Source: Devosia rhodophyticola
GTDB lineage: Bacteria; Pseudomonadota; Alphaproteobacteria; Rhizobiales; Devosiaceae
Reading direction: 5' to 3'
Assembly: GCF_028816475.1 (NCBI RefSeq)
Contig: NZ_CP118247.1
Coordinates: 310,001 to 374,000, forward strand
Length of the DNA stretch: 64,000 nt
The notes below the pieces were generated by a model that had not been told where the DNA came from, did not search any database, and saw only the letters and a list, made by a program, of their open reading frames with translations. Position numbers and translations under genes: made by a program. This document shows positions 19,553-27,152 of this stretch, in pieces (within the stretch, counting starts at the first letter, position 1; each line of letters opens with the position of its first letter).

Positions 19553-20602
19553 TCAATTCACTTTCAAAAAGTCTGCCATCCGAACCAGACCCTGCATATA
19601 GCCAACGGCGTGGGAGCGGCCTCTGTGGTTCCAATCGCTGTCGCCATCAAGCTTGGGCACATGGTCGTCCAACAAAAATCCATCAAAGCCATTTTTGGCT
19701 AAAAGAACAATGACTTCGGCGGGATCAAAATTACCATCGCCGATGAAGCACTCGGTAAAGTTTGGCACCGAGCCTTTCACGTCGCGGAAGTGGATGTAGG
19801 AGATTCGGCCTTTGGGGGCGAAATACTCGATCATTTCGGTGACGTTGTCTTTGCCGCCTTCCATTTCCGAGCAGCAGCCAAGACAAAGATCAAGCGACCA
19901 GGCTTCCGATTGCCCTGCCAGCTCATAGGCATGTTTAAAGCCCCAGGGACGATAGAACAGCCGCGCGACACCACCCAACATAGGCACTGGTGGATCATCG
20001 GGGTGCAGGGCCAGCTTTAGCCCCTCTTCCTCGGCAACCGGCAGGACCGCATCCATGAAATAGGCATAGTTAGCCCACATTTGATCTTCGGTGATGAACG
20101 GGCCATCCTTGCCGAACAGGGGCATGGAGGATGCTCGCCCCAGGGTTGTAGGCATAAAGCTGCGCAGCGTTTCCAGATCGTCAATATTGGCTTCGACGAT
20201 GGACATGTCGAACTGGCGCGCCGTGGCGCCGCCGCGCGTCAAGGCGGTTCTGCTGGTTGACCAGACAGAATTGGGCATAAAATGGTAACCCAGAACCGGC
20301 ACCCCTGCCCGCGCCACTGCGCGGATGGTTGCCTGATAATTTTCTATCTGTTCGTCGCGCCCATCCAGCCCCATCATCACCTTGTGGTAGAAGTGAGTAG
20401 GCACATTTTCGATGGCTTCGAATTTGAGCCCGGCAGCCTCGACCTTTTCAACAAGGGCGCGCACATCTTCGGGTTCCCAGCGTTTATCCCCCGGCAGCGT
20501 CGGGTTATTCATCTGAAGGCCCGTGGCGCCGATCTGAGCGGCAAAGCGCAGCCGCTCTTCCGTCAGTTCATGAAATTGCCCCACGGCAATTCTGATGCCC
20601 AT
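19553..20602 (-). CDS. uxuA: mannonate dehydratase (UxuA-like)
   Basis: A 349-residue TIM-barrel protein that converts D-mannonate to 2-keto-3-deoxygluconate in hexuronate breakdown. Diagnostic stretches are FEAIENVPTH, VLGYHFMPNSVWSTSRT, KLALHPDDPPVPMLGGVARL with its metal-binding His/Asp, the Cys pair in LDLCLGCCSEM, ISYIHFRDVKG, and LLDDHVPKLDGD. It is somewhat shorter than E. coli UxuA (394) but within the range for the family. ATG 20602 is divergent from a GntR regulator that starts 129 bases away, a typical uxu arrangement. Some homologues lack activity, so the exact substrate is inferred. Confidence 0.87.
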   Translation of the reverse strand: MGIRIAVGQFHELTEERLRFAAQIGATGLQMNNPTLPGDKRWEPEDVRALVEKVEAAGLKFEAIENVPTHFYHKVMMGLDGRDEQIENYQATIRAVARAGVPVLGYHFMPNSVWSTSRTALTRGGATARQFDMSIVEANIDDLETLRSFMPTTLGRASSMPLFGKDGPFITEDQMWANYAYFMDAVLPVAEEEGLKLALHPDDPPVPMLGGVARLFYRPWGFKHAYELAGQSEAWSLDLCLGCCSEMEGGKDNVTEMIEYFAPKGRISYIHFRDVKGSVPNFTECFIGDGNFDPAEVIVLLAKNGFDGFLLDDHVPKLDGDSDWNHRGRSHAVGYMQGLVRMADFLKVN

Positions 20603-20730
20603 GATTTTGCCCCTATTTCCGCAGCACCATCAAGAGTGATGGTTTAAATATATTTCAACGAGCCTAGAAAATCTTATTCTGGTATCGTAAGAACTGTCAA
20701 CGCCCCTAATCATTGGCGAGGGAGGCAGGC

Positions 20731-21381
20731 ATGGGCAACGGGATAGAAAATCCCGGCTATCTGGCATTTGTTGACGCGTTGATAGCGGGCGACCTCAAGC
20801 TTGGACAAACCCTCAAGCAGGATGAGCTATGCGAGGTTTTGGGTTTCTCATTGTCGCCGATGCGCGAAACCACAACGCTGCTCGAAGCGGAGGGGCTGAT
20901 TACAGTTCGCCGTCGGATCGGGATCACGATTTTTTATCCCGACGTCAAATTTGTCGGCAATACGTTCCAGTTTCGCGGCATGCTGGAGCGTGAAGGGCTG
21001 GCCAAATTTGCGAGGTCTGTGGATCTGGATTGGGTGGCCAAAATGCAAGCTGAACACGAAGCAATCATCGATTATGTACAGCGCGTTGGCGAACCCACGA
21101 TCTATCGCGAGCCAGTGCGGTTGCTGGAATGGGATTTTCACAGCAGGTTTGTCGATGCATTTGAGAACCAACAAATTGATACGGTGTATGAGCGGTTGCA
21201 CCAGAAAATGTTTCTACTGCGGCTGGTCAATCCAGATGCAGTCGATCCAGCCAGTACGACGAGATCGATGAGCGAGCATCTTGCCCTGCTCGATGCATTG
21301 GGCAAGCATGATGTTCAGGGCGCACTGGATGCGCTCGACAAGCATTTGCAAGGCGTATTGCACCGTATTCTGACAACCTGA
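20731..21381 (+). CDS. GntR family (FadR subfamily) transcriptional regulator
   Basis: A 216-residue regulator with an N-terminal winged helix (TLKQDELCEVLGFSLSPMRE, then LLEAEGLITVRRR) and a C-terminal all-helical FCD ligand domain whose metal-binding Asp/His are in WDFHSRFVDAFE and MSEHLALLDAL. ATG 20731 is chosen over an upstream TTG because GAGGGAGG lies directly before it. It is divergent from uxuA and leads an operon with the cupin and SDR genes, so it probably senses a hexuronate-pathway intermediate. A weak dyad (TCTTA at 20672 and TAAGA at 20688, around TGGTAT) lies in the shared promoter region. Confidence 0.88.
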   Translation: MGNGIENPGYLAFVDALIAGDLKLGQTLKQDELCEVLGFSLSPMRETTTLLEAEGLITVRRRIGITIFYPDVKFVGNTFQFRGMLEREGLAKFARSVDLDWVAKMQAEHEAIIDYVQRVGEPTIYREPVRLLEWDFHSRFVDAFENQQIDTVYERLHQKMFLLRLVNPDAVDPASTTRSMSEHLALLDALGKHDVQGALDALDKHLQGVLHRILTT

Positions 21382-21422
21382 GACTGTTCATCAGGCTTTT
21401 TCACCAATTGGGAGATCATATC

Positions 21423-21932
21423 GTGGCAGGTTCAATGTATACCGACATGAAAGGAACCGCACACCGACTGGCACCGCCTGAGATTGCCGTGGAGGCTGTA
21501 CCCAATGACGAACGCGTCTGGGTGCCGCAGGCTGAAGGGGTCTGGTTCCGACCGCTGATGCTCAATACGTTGCAGGGCCAGTGGTGCAATCTCCTGCGTG
21601 TGCGGCGCGCGGGAGTCTTGTCGCGTCACCTGCACCCCAATCCAGTCCACGGCTACGTCATCAAAGGGCGCTGGTATTATCTCGAACACGACTGGGTCGC
21701 CAATACCGGGTCCTATGTTTTCGAGCCGCCGGGGGAAGTCCACACCTTAATGGTACCCGAAGATTGCGCCGAGATGATCACCTTTTTCAACATCACCGGC
21801 TCGATGATTTATCTGGACGATGACAACAAGCACGTTGGCTACGAAGACGTTTTCACCAAAATCGATATGTGCCGTGCACATTATGACAGCAACGGGCTAG
21901 GTGCTGAATATGTCGACCAATTTATCCGCTGA
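21423..21932 (+). CDS. cupin protein of the 2,4'-dihydroxyacetophenone dioxygenase family
   Basis: A 169-residue single-domain cupin. The metal site is recognisable in SRHLHPNPVHGYVIKGRW (first cupin motif) and EPPGEVHTLMVPED (second). The sequence YLEHDWVANTGSYVFEPPGE is typical of proteins annotated as dihydroxyacetophenone dioxygenase, but many relatives sit in sugar operons, so aromatic cleavage is not assumed. GTG 21423 has GGAG 8 bases upstream. It lies between the GntR regulator and an SDR and overlaps the latter by 23 bases. Confidence 0.78.
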   Translation: MAGSMYTDMKGTAHRLAPPEIAVEAVPNDERVWVPQAEGVWFRPLMLNTLQGQWCNLLRVRRAGVLSRHLHPNPVHGYVIKGRWYYLEHDWVANTGSYVFEPPGEVHTLMVPEDCAEMITFFNITGSMIYLDDDNKHVGYEDVFTKIDMCRAHYDSNGLGAEYVDQFIR

Positions 21933-22677
21933 CGTGGACGCCTATGAGTGGGCCAGGCCGTGGTATACGGGCAAGCGAGTTCTGGTGACTGGCGGTACAT
22001 CAGGGATCGGTCTGGCAGTGGCGCGCGCATTCGCAGCGGCAGGGGCTGATGTTACCGGTGTCGGTGCCTTTTCCCATGAAATTGAGGCACTTGGGGATAA
22101 GCCTGTTCCTGCCGACATGCGGGTGCTTGATGTTCAAGACGGCGAGGCAATCGCCGGCATGATGGCGGGACTTGACCGTCTCGATGTGCTGGTCAATTGC
22201 GCCGGTATCATTCGGCGCAATGATGAGCATGATCCGGAAGTTTTTGCGCAAGTCGTCGACATCAACCTGAATGGCACCATGCGTATGTGCGCTTCGGCCC
22301 GCACGCTGTTGGCAGCAAGCAGCACTGGATCAATCGTCAATCTGGCATCGATGTTGTCGATTTTCGGTGGCGGGTTGGTGCCTGGATATGCCGCAAGCAA
22401 GGGCGGCATATCCCAACTGACAAAGTCGTTGGCTATTGCCTATGCGCCCGACAATATTCGCGTCAACGCCGTTGCGCCGGGATGGATTGCAACGCCCCTG
22501 ACCGGGACATTGCGCGCAGACGAGGACCGCAGTCAGGCTATTCTCTCGCGCACCCCGCTCAACCGCTGGGGGCAGCCAGACGACATTGCTGGTGCGGCGC
22601 TGTTTCTGTGCTCGCCAGCCGCCGCATTCATTACCGGCACGACGCTGGCGATCGATGGGGGATATTCAATCGCCTGA
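21910..22677 (+). CDS. SDR family oxidoreductase
   Basis: A 255-residue classical short-chain dehydrogenase: NAD(P) motif VTGGTSGIG, NCAGIIRR, active-site YAASKGG, and a C-terminal ITGTTLAIDGGYSIA. ATG 21910 is preferred to the GTG at 21901. It overlaps the cupin gene and is in the operon divergent from uxuA, so reduction or oxidation of a hexuronate or ketoaldonate is likely (inference). Confidence 0.88.
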   Translation: MSTNLSADVDAYEWARPWYTGKRVLVTGGTSGIGLAVARAFAAAGADVTGVGAFSHEIEALGDKPVPADMRVLDVQDGEAIAGMMAGLDRLDVLVNCAGIIRRNDEHDPEVFAQVVDINLNGTMRMCASARTLLAASSTGSIVNLASMLSIFGGGLVPGYAASKGGISQLTKSLAIAYAPDNIRVNAVAPGWIATPLTGTLRADEDRSQAILSRTPLNRWGQPDDIAGAALFLCSPAAAFITGTTLAIDGGYSIA

Positions 22678-22713
22678 TCTGGGATACCCGAATTGACGCG
22701 CCCATGCATTTGG

Positions 22714-22733
22714 TTATCATACTAATATGATAA
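22714..22733. promoter_or_regulatory. AT-rich perfect dyad, putative operator (site 1)
   Basis: TTATCATA-CTAA-TATGATAA, perfect 8-bp arms, 26 bases upstream of the MlrC-type gene. Its core TTATCATAYTAAT recurs at 32711 and related sequences occur at 41692 and 50133, each just upstream of a transcription unit, which argues for a shared regulator. Confidence 0.65.
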
Positions 22734-22759
22734 TTGAAAAATTGGCGAGATAGCAGGGT

Positions 22760-24250
22760 ATGCGTACTGTTTTGTTGGCGGGCATTTATCACGAGACGCA
22801 TACGTTTTTGCAGCAGAAAACGGGATTGGATGCTTTCGAGCAGATGGCGCTCAATCAGGGTGACGCTGTTATTTCCAACAATTTGGGCAATGGTTCGCCA
22901 ACCGATGGGTTTATCAGCCACGCGCAGGCGGAGGGCTGGTCGATCATTCCAACCATACAGATGGCCGCCATGCCCTCGGGTACCGTTGAGCAGGCCGCCA
23001 TTGACCTTTTTCGCAGCAAATTGTTTGCGGGGCTTGAACAGCATGTCGACAAGCTCGACGGCATATATCTGGTCCTGCATGGCGCGATGGTCAGTGTGGA
23101 CATTGACGATGTTGAAGGGGAAATTCTTGCCGAGGTGCAAGCCTTTCTCAAACGGGCCAAACGCAATATCCCCGTCGCTGGCGTGATTGACCTCCACGCC
23201 AATGTTTCGGCAAAAATGCTGGAGAACAGCGACTGCCTCGTATCGTATCGCGAAAACCCGCATACCGATGCCCGTCAGGCCGCAGTGCGCGGGGCCGAAT
23301 TACTGGGCAATCTAATGGACCGACCGGATGTTACTCAGGTCCACCTGGCGACAAAATATGTGTTTCCGCCAACGGGGCTGGGAACCAGCTCGAACCCAAT
23401 GAAGGCCGCCCTCGCCCAAGCCCGCGCCATCGAAGCGGCAGACTCAGAAATATTGTGCATCAATGTCATGGGTGGCTACGCCTATGCCGATATTGCCGAT
23501 TGCGGATACAGCCTCAACTGTTGCACGCGCGGGGATCGCGCCAAGGCCATGGGATATCTTGAGCAAATTCTGAAAACCACGGAAAGCTGGCTGAAAGAGG
23601 CCTATCCGGCTGAGAGAAATCTTGATGCCGTGCTGGCCGATATTGATGCCGACCCGCCAGCGGACGGTCCAATACTCCTGATCGAGGCGGCCGACAATAT
23701 TGGGGGCGGCACGCCGGGCGACGCGACCGGCATTCTGGCCCCCCTGCTCGCAACTGGCCGACGCGGCATTATCGCGATCATCAACGATCCGGCGGCGGCT
23801 CAACTATGCCACAAGAGCAAGCCAGGACAGTCGGTCACACTGTCAATCGGGGGAAAAATTGACCGTCATCACGGCGAACCCATGCCGTTCACCGGGACAA
23901 TCGAGAGCTTAAGCGATGGGGCATTCGAGTTGGAGAACCGTCGATCCCATCTGGCTTCAATGATGGGAACGCACATTGAAATGGGACCGTGCGCGGTTCT
24001 GCGAAATGAGCAAGCCATCGTGCTGGTGACCAGCCGAAAAACACCGCCGATGGATTTGGGGCAATTACATTCCCAGGGGATCAATGTCGAAAAGGCGCGC
24101 TATGTCGTGGTCAAGGCAGCCGTATCACACCGCGAGGCCTATGATCCCATCGCGGTGCGCAGTTACAATGTGGACAGTCCGGGGCTTTGCACCAGCGATC
24201 TGAGGCGGTTGCCGTTTGAAAAACTCTCCGGCAAGCAGATCAGCTTATGA
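22760..24250 (+). CDS. M81 family metallopeptidase (MlrC/microcystinase C-like)
   Basis: A 496-residue protein of the MlrC family, whose best-studied member is a zinc peptidase acting on linear peptides from microcystin. The zinc-binding region starts at GIYHETHTF (residues 8-16), followed by LVLHGAMVS, VIDLHANVS and YRENPHTDA, then the MlrC C-terminal domain with the glycine-rich NIGGGTPGDAT. Such genes are common in amino-acid and sugar-derivative operons without any microcystin link, so an amidohydrolase role on a small substrate is possible. It is monocistronic as far as can be seen, preceded by operator site 1. Confidence 0.87.
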   Translation: MRTVLLAGIYHETHTFLQQKTGLDAFEQMALNQGDAVISNNLGNGSPTDGFISHAQAEGWSIIPTIQMAAMPSGTVEQAAIDLFRSKLFAGLEQHVDKLDGIYLVLHGAMVSVDIDDVEGEILAEVQAFLKRAKRNIPVAGVIDLHANVSAKMLENSDCLVSYRENPHTDARQAAVRGAELLGNLMDRPDVTQVHLATKYVFPPTGLGTSSNPMKAALAQARAIEAADSEILCINVMGGYAYADIADCGYSLNCCTRGDRAKAMGYLEQILKTTESWLKEAYPAERNLDAVLADIDADPPADGPILLIEAADNIGGGTPGDATGILAPLLATGRRGIIAIINDPAAAQLCHKSKPGQSVTLSIGGKIDRHHGEPMPFTGTIESLSDGAFELENRRSHLASMMGTHIEMGPCAVLRNEQAIVLVTSRKTPPMDLGQLHSQGINVEKARYVVVKAAVSHREAYDPIAVRSYNVDSPGLCTSDLRRLPFEKLSGKQISL

Positions 24251-24333
24251 ACCCGGCTGGCGCGGTCAGGATTACATCCACACGCGCCAACCAGTTCATC
24301 GACGGCGAATTTGTCCGGGGCCGGCCATCCGCA

Positions 24334-25107
24334 TCAGATTTTTTGGCTCTGGCGCAATTCGCTTTCCAGTTTGGCCTTGTAGGCGGCCTTTGCCGCTTCA
24401 TCTATACGGGTACTTTTGGCAAAATAGATAAAGCCCAGGGCGCGTCGCGACCGCGTGGTGGAGCGATTGGCGCCGGCCCAATGGATGGTCTTAGAATCAT
24501 GCAGCAAGAAGGTGCCTGCATCGCCGGGAAAATTGACGGTGTTGGTTGCGTCTTCAGGCGTTCCAAAATCGGTTATGCCTTGCGAAAAGCCAAGCACACC
24601 CGAGCGTCCGTGGGGCCGAAAGCCGTCGGCTTTGTGCGATCCGCGGACGTAGTGAATGCATCCATTCTCATCATCAACCGGCTCCAGAGCCAACCAACCG
24701 GTAACGGCTTTGGGTGGTGTGAGGTGAAAGTAGTAACCATCCTGATGTGGTGGCGTGCCTTTGCCAATGCCTGCGGGCTTGTTGAAATATTGCAGGTTCA
24801 CCGGATTCACTTCCTCGCCCAGCGCCGTTTCCGCCAAGGCACGGATGGTGTCCGTTTCGATCAGGTCGCGGAAATAGTCGTCGTATTTGAACATGTTTTG
24901 AAGTTGCTTGAGCGTGGATGGATCATCCTTGTTCTCATAGTAGACTTCGGTATCGGGCATTTTCGGGATGCACTGGGTGATGTAGCGATCCAGTTCGCCG
25001 CTGATCTCAGCCATTTTCGCAGCGTCAAAAAGCGGCTGACGCGTAATATAACCATCGCGATCAAAATCTGCCTTGTCCGCGTCCTCTTGCTGAGCCAGAG
25101 CGGTCAT
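24334..25107 (-). CDS. phytanoyl-CoA dioxygenase (PhyH) family Fe(II)/2-oxoglutarate oxygenase
   Basis: A 257-residue double-stranded beta-helix oxygenase. The iron site is visible as HQD in GTPPHQDGYYFHL and a distal His in LLHDSKTIHWAGANRST, with an Arg downstream for 2-oxoglutarate. ATG 25107 is preferred to an upstream in-frame ATG because GAGGAGG precedes it. It is divergent from an AraC regulator 124 bases away, which probably controls it. Bacterial PhyH proteins hydroxylate diverse small molecules; the substrate is not predictable. Confidence 0.87.
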   Translation of the reverse strand: MTALAQQEDADKADFDRDGYITRQPLFDAAKMAEISGELDRYITQCIPKMPDTEVYYENKDDPSTLKQLQNMFKYDDYFRDLIETDTIRALAETALGEEVNPVNLQYFNKPAGIGKGTPPHQDGYYFHLTPPKAVTGWLALEPVDDENGCIHYVRGSHKADGFRPHGRSGVLGFSQGITDFGTPEDATNTVNFPGDAGTFLLHDSKTIHWAGANRSTTRSRRALGFIYFAKSTRIDEAAKAAYKAKLESELRQSQKI

Positions 25108-25231
25108 GATGTTTTCCTCCTCGGAACAATGACACCAGTAAGCGCTCCTGGAAGGCTGGTTGTCTCTTGCGATGATCGGCACAAGAATAGGATTTCCGAC
25201 AACTTCACCGCGATAGCGGACGATTTTTGTT

Positions 25232-26038
25232 ATGGAATATGATGTTGATCCGAGATCGCTGGTACTACGGGATCATCGTTTCGGACGATTTGACCGGCGA
25301 CTGCAGATCGGGCCAATGGAGTGGCCGTTTCATGATTTGCTTTGGATACATGAAGGCCGGGCGCGGATCGGATTCGAACAGTTGGGCAAGTATCTGGAAT
25401 TGGCAGCGCCGAACGGGGTTTTGATCATGCAGGGGACCCGATTCGAAGGGCGGGCGATTGGCGCATTTGCAACCGCTTCGATCTGCCATTTTGAAGTTTT
25501 GGCAGTCGACGGATATGCACAGCCCGGCCCGAGCATACTGCTGCCGCACAAGGGCGAGGAGTTGCATCTGCAAAACCAGATCCGGCTCGCCCTGCAATTG
25601 GCGCGTCGCCCCGACAAGGCCCTGCTTGGGCGCCGACAACGGCTGCTGCGCAGCATATTGGACGGGTTCGATGTATCCCAGGACGTCGAAGAAGTAAAAG
25701 ATTCGGACGAGGAAGACCGGCTATTGCTGGCCTGGGATCTGGCGGCTCGATCGCTTGGAAAAATGCGATCCCTGAGTGATGTCGCCCACACCCTCGGTAT
25801 TCGGGAAAGTGCGCTGCGCTCACTGCACCGCAAGATCTGGCGCACGTCAGCGGGCGAGCACTTGCGTGAACTGCGGTTACGCAAGGCTGAGGAATTGCTG
25901 GCAACCACGGGCTATTCCCTTTCAGAGATTGCGAAGGCGGTGGGCTATGGACATCCGGCAACGCTGAGCGCGGCATTCAGAAAATCCCGAGGCAAAACGC
26001 CTGGCCAATATCGAGCTTGGTCAAACCCATTTGCGTGA
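25232..26038 (+). CDS. AraC family transcriptional regulator
   Basis: A 268-residue regulator: an N-terminal cupin-like sensor (WPFHDLLWIHEGRARIGF) and two C-terminal HTH motifs, the first around LSDVAHTLGIRESALRSLHR and the second around SLSEIAKAVGYGHPATLSAA, ending with KSRGKTPGQYR. Divergent from the PhyH gene and immediately upstream of a sialidase-fold gene (gap 11 bases), so it may control both. Confidence 0.9.
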   Translation: MEYDVDPRSLVLRDHRFGRFDRRLQIGPMEWPFHDLLWIHEGRARIGFEQLGKYLELAAPNGVLIMQGTRFEGRAIGAFATASICHFEVLAVDGYAQPGPSILLPHKGEELHLQNQIRLALQLARRPDKALLGRRQRLLRSILDGFDVSQDVEEVKDSDEEDRLLLAWDLAARSLGKMRSLSDVAHTLGIRESALRSLHRKIWRTSAGEHLRELRLRKAEELLATTGYSLSEIAKAVGYGHPATLSAAFRKSRGKTPGQYRAWSNPFA

Positions 26039-26049
26039 AAGAAAATGGC

Positions 26050-27132
26050 ATGAAAGTCATCGAAGAAGTCATTGTCTACGAGAACCCACAGCCGCTTCTG
26101 GTTAGCCGTCAGGCGGTGTTTCCGGGCGTCGTGCAATTGAACAATGACGAATTGCTGGCGCTGTTTTCCATTGGACAGGCCTTTGATGCTGCTGATCAGC
26201 GCGCCTATTGTTGCCACAGTGCCGACAATGGCCGCCACTGGTCGGCTCCAGAGCCCCTACATTCGCATGAATATGGAACCGTGCAGCAGTCGGAAAGCTT
26301 CAAGCCGCTGTTGTTGGACGATGGTACGCTGATTGCCACAGGCTATACTTTTTTGCGACCCGATGCCCTCACCCCGATTGTGGATGAACAAACCTTCGCG
26401 GTGCTGCCAATGCACAACAAGGTCAGCTTTTCGGCGGATGGCGGGCATATTTGGTCGGTGCCGGAAAATATCGAGATTGGTGGGAAGCCACTCGAAATGT
26501 CGGGCCCCTGCATTCAGTTAGCCTCGGGGCGCGTACTGGGGGCTGCAGCGCCATTTCATCTTGGCACCAGTGGACATGAGGGCTGGATTATCTGCAGCGA
26601 CGATCATGGGAAAAATTGGTCGAAGCTTTCCACGTTCTTTGCAGCGCCCGGCGGCACTATCGCCGCGTGGGAATGCCGGTTGTGCGAAATTTCTCCGGGA
26701 CGGGTCGCTGTGCTGTTTTGGGCCTATGACACCGTCAACAAAGCCAATTTGACCAACAGGCTGGTGATATCGATGGATGGCGGCGTCGGTTTCGGCGCGG
26801 CTATTGATACTGGCATTTTGGGCCAGGCGGCCAATCTTGTCGCTTTGGGTAATGGCGAACTGCTGACAATACATGCTCACCGGGAAGCACCGGTTGGACT
26901 GGTGGTGCGGCGGAGCCAGTTGGTCGACAACAGGCTTGACGTTATCGAGACGCTGGATCTATTTGCCGATGCCGGGCTTGGCAGCGATACATCCGATATT
27001 CGCAAGCAGTTTGGCAGTCTGAAATTTGGCCAGCCATCGCTGCTAGAGCTGCGCAATGGTGAGGTGCTGGCGACTTGCTGGATGGTCGAGAACGGCCAAC
27101 ATGTGATCAAGTCTTTCATTGTGGAATTATAG
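26050..27132 (+). CDS. sialidase-fold (BNR/Asp-box) protein, cytoplasmic, first of two
   Basis: A 360-residue six-bladed propeller with Asp boxes SADNGRHWS, SADGGHIWS, SDDHGKNWS and a degenerate SMDGGVGFG. No signal peptide is present, so it should be cytoplasmic. The FRIP-like arginine site of true sialidases is replaced (AVFPGVVQLNNDELLA), which makes sialic acid hydrolysis doubtful; related proteins act as other glycosidases or isomerases on imported sugars. ATG 26050 is preferred over a start inside the AraC gene. Followed after 20 bases by the MFS-HEAT gene on the same strand. Confidence 0.82.
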   Translation: MKVIEEVIVYENPQPLLVSRQAVFPGVVQLNNDELLALFSIGQAFDAADQRAYCCHSADNGRHWSAPEPLHSHEYGTVQQSESFKPLLLDDGTLIATGYTFLRPDALTPIVDEQTFAVLPMHNKVSFSADGGHIWSVPENIEIGGKPLEMSGPCIQLASGRVLGAAAPFHLGTSGHEGWIICSDDHGKNWSKLSTFFAAPGGTIAAWECRLCEISPGRVAVLFWAYDTVNKANLTNRLVISMDGGVGFGAAIDTGILGQAANLVALGNGELLTIHAHREAPVGLVVRRSQLVDNRLDVIETLDLFADAGLGSDTSDIRKQFGSLKFGQPSLLELRNGEVLATCWMVENGQHVIKSFIVEL

Positions 27133-27152
27133 CGGATCGGGGAGTTCGATCA

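Noticed and set aside
24247..25242. 331-codon open frame on the plus strand
   Set aside because: It is antisense to the PhyH gene, which has clear active-site motifs; its translation resembles no protein. Its start at the MlrC stop is coincidental.
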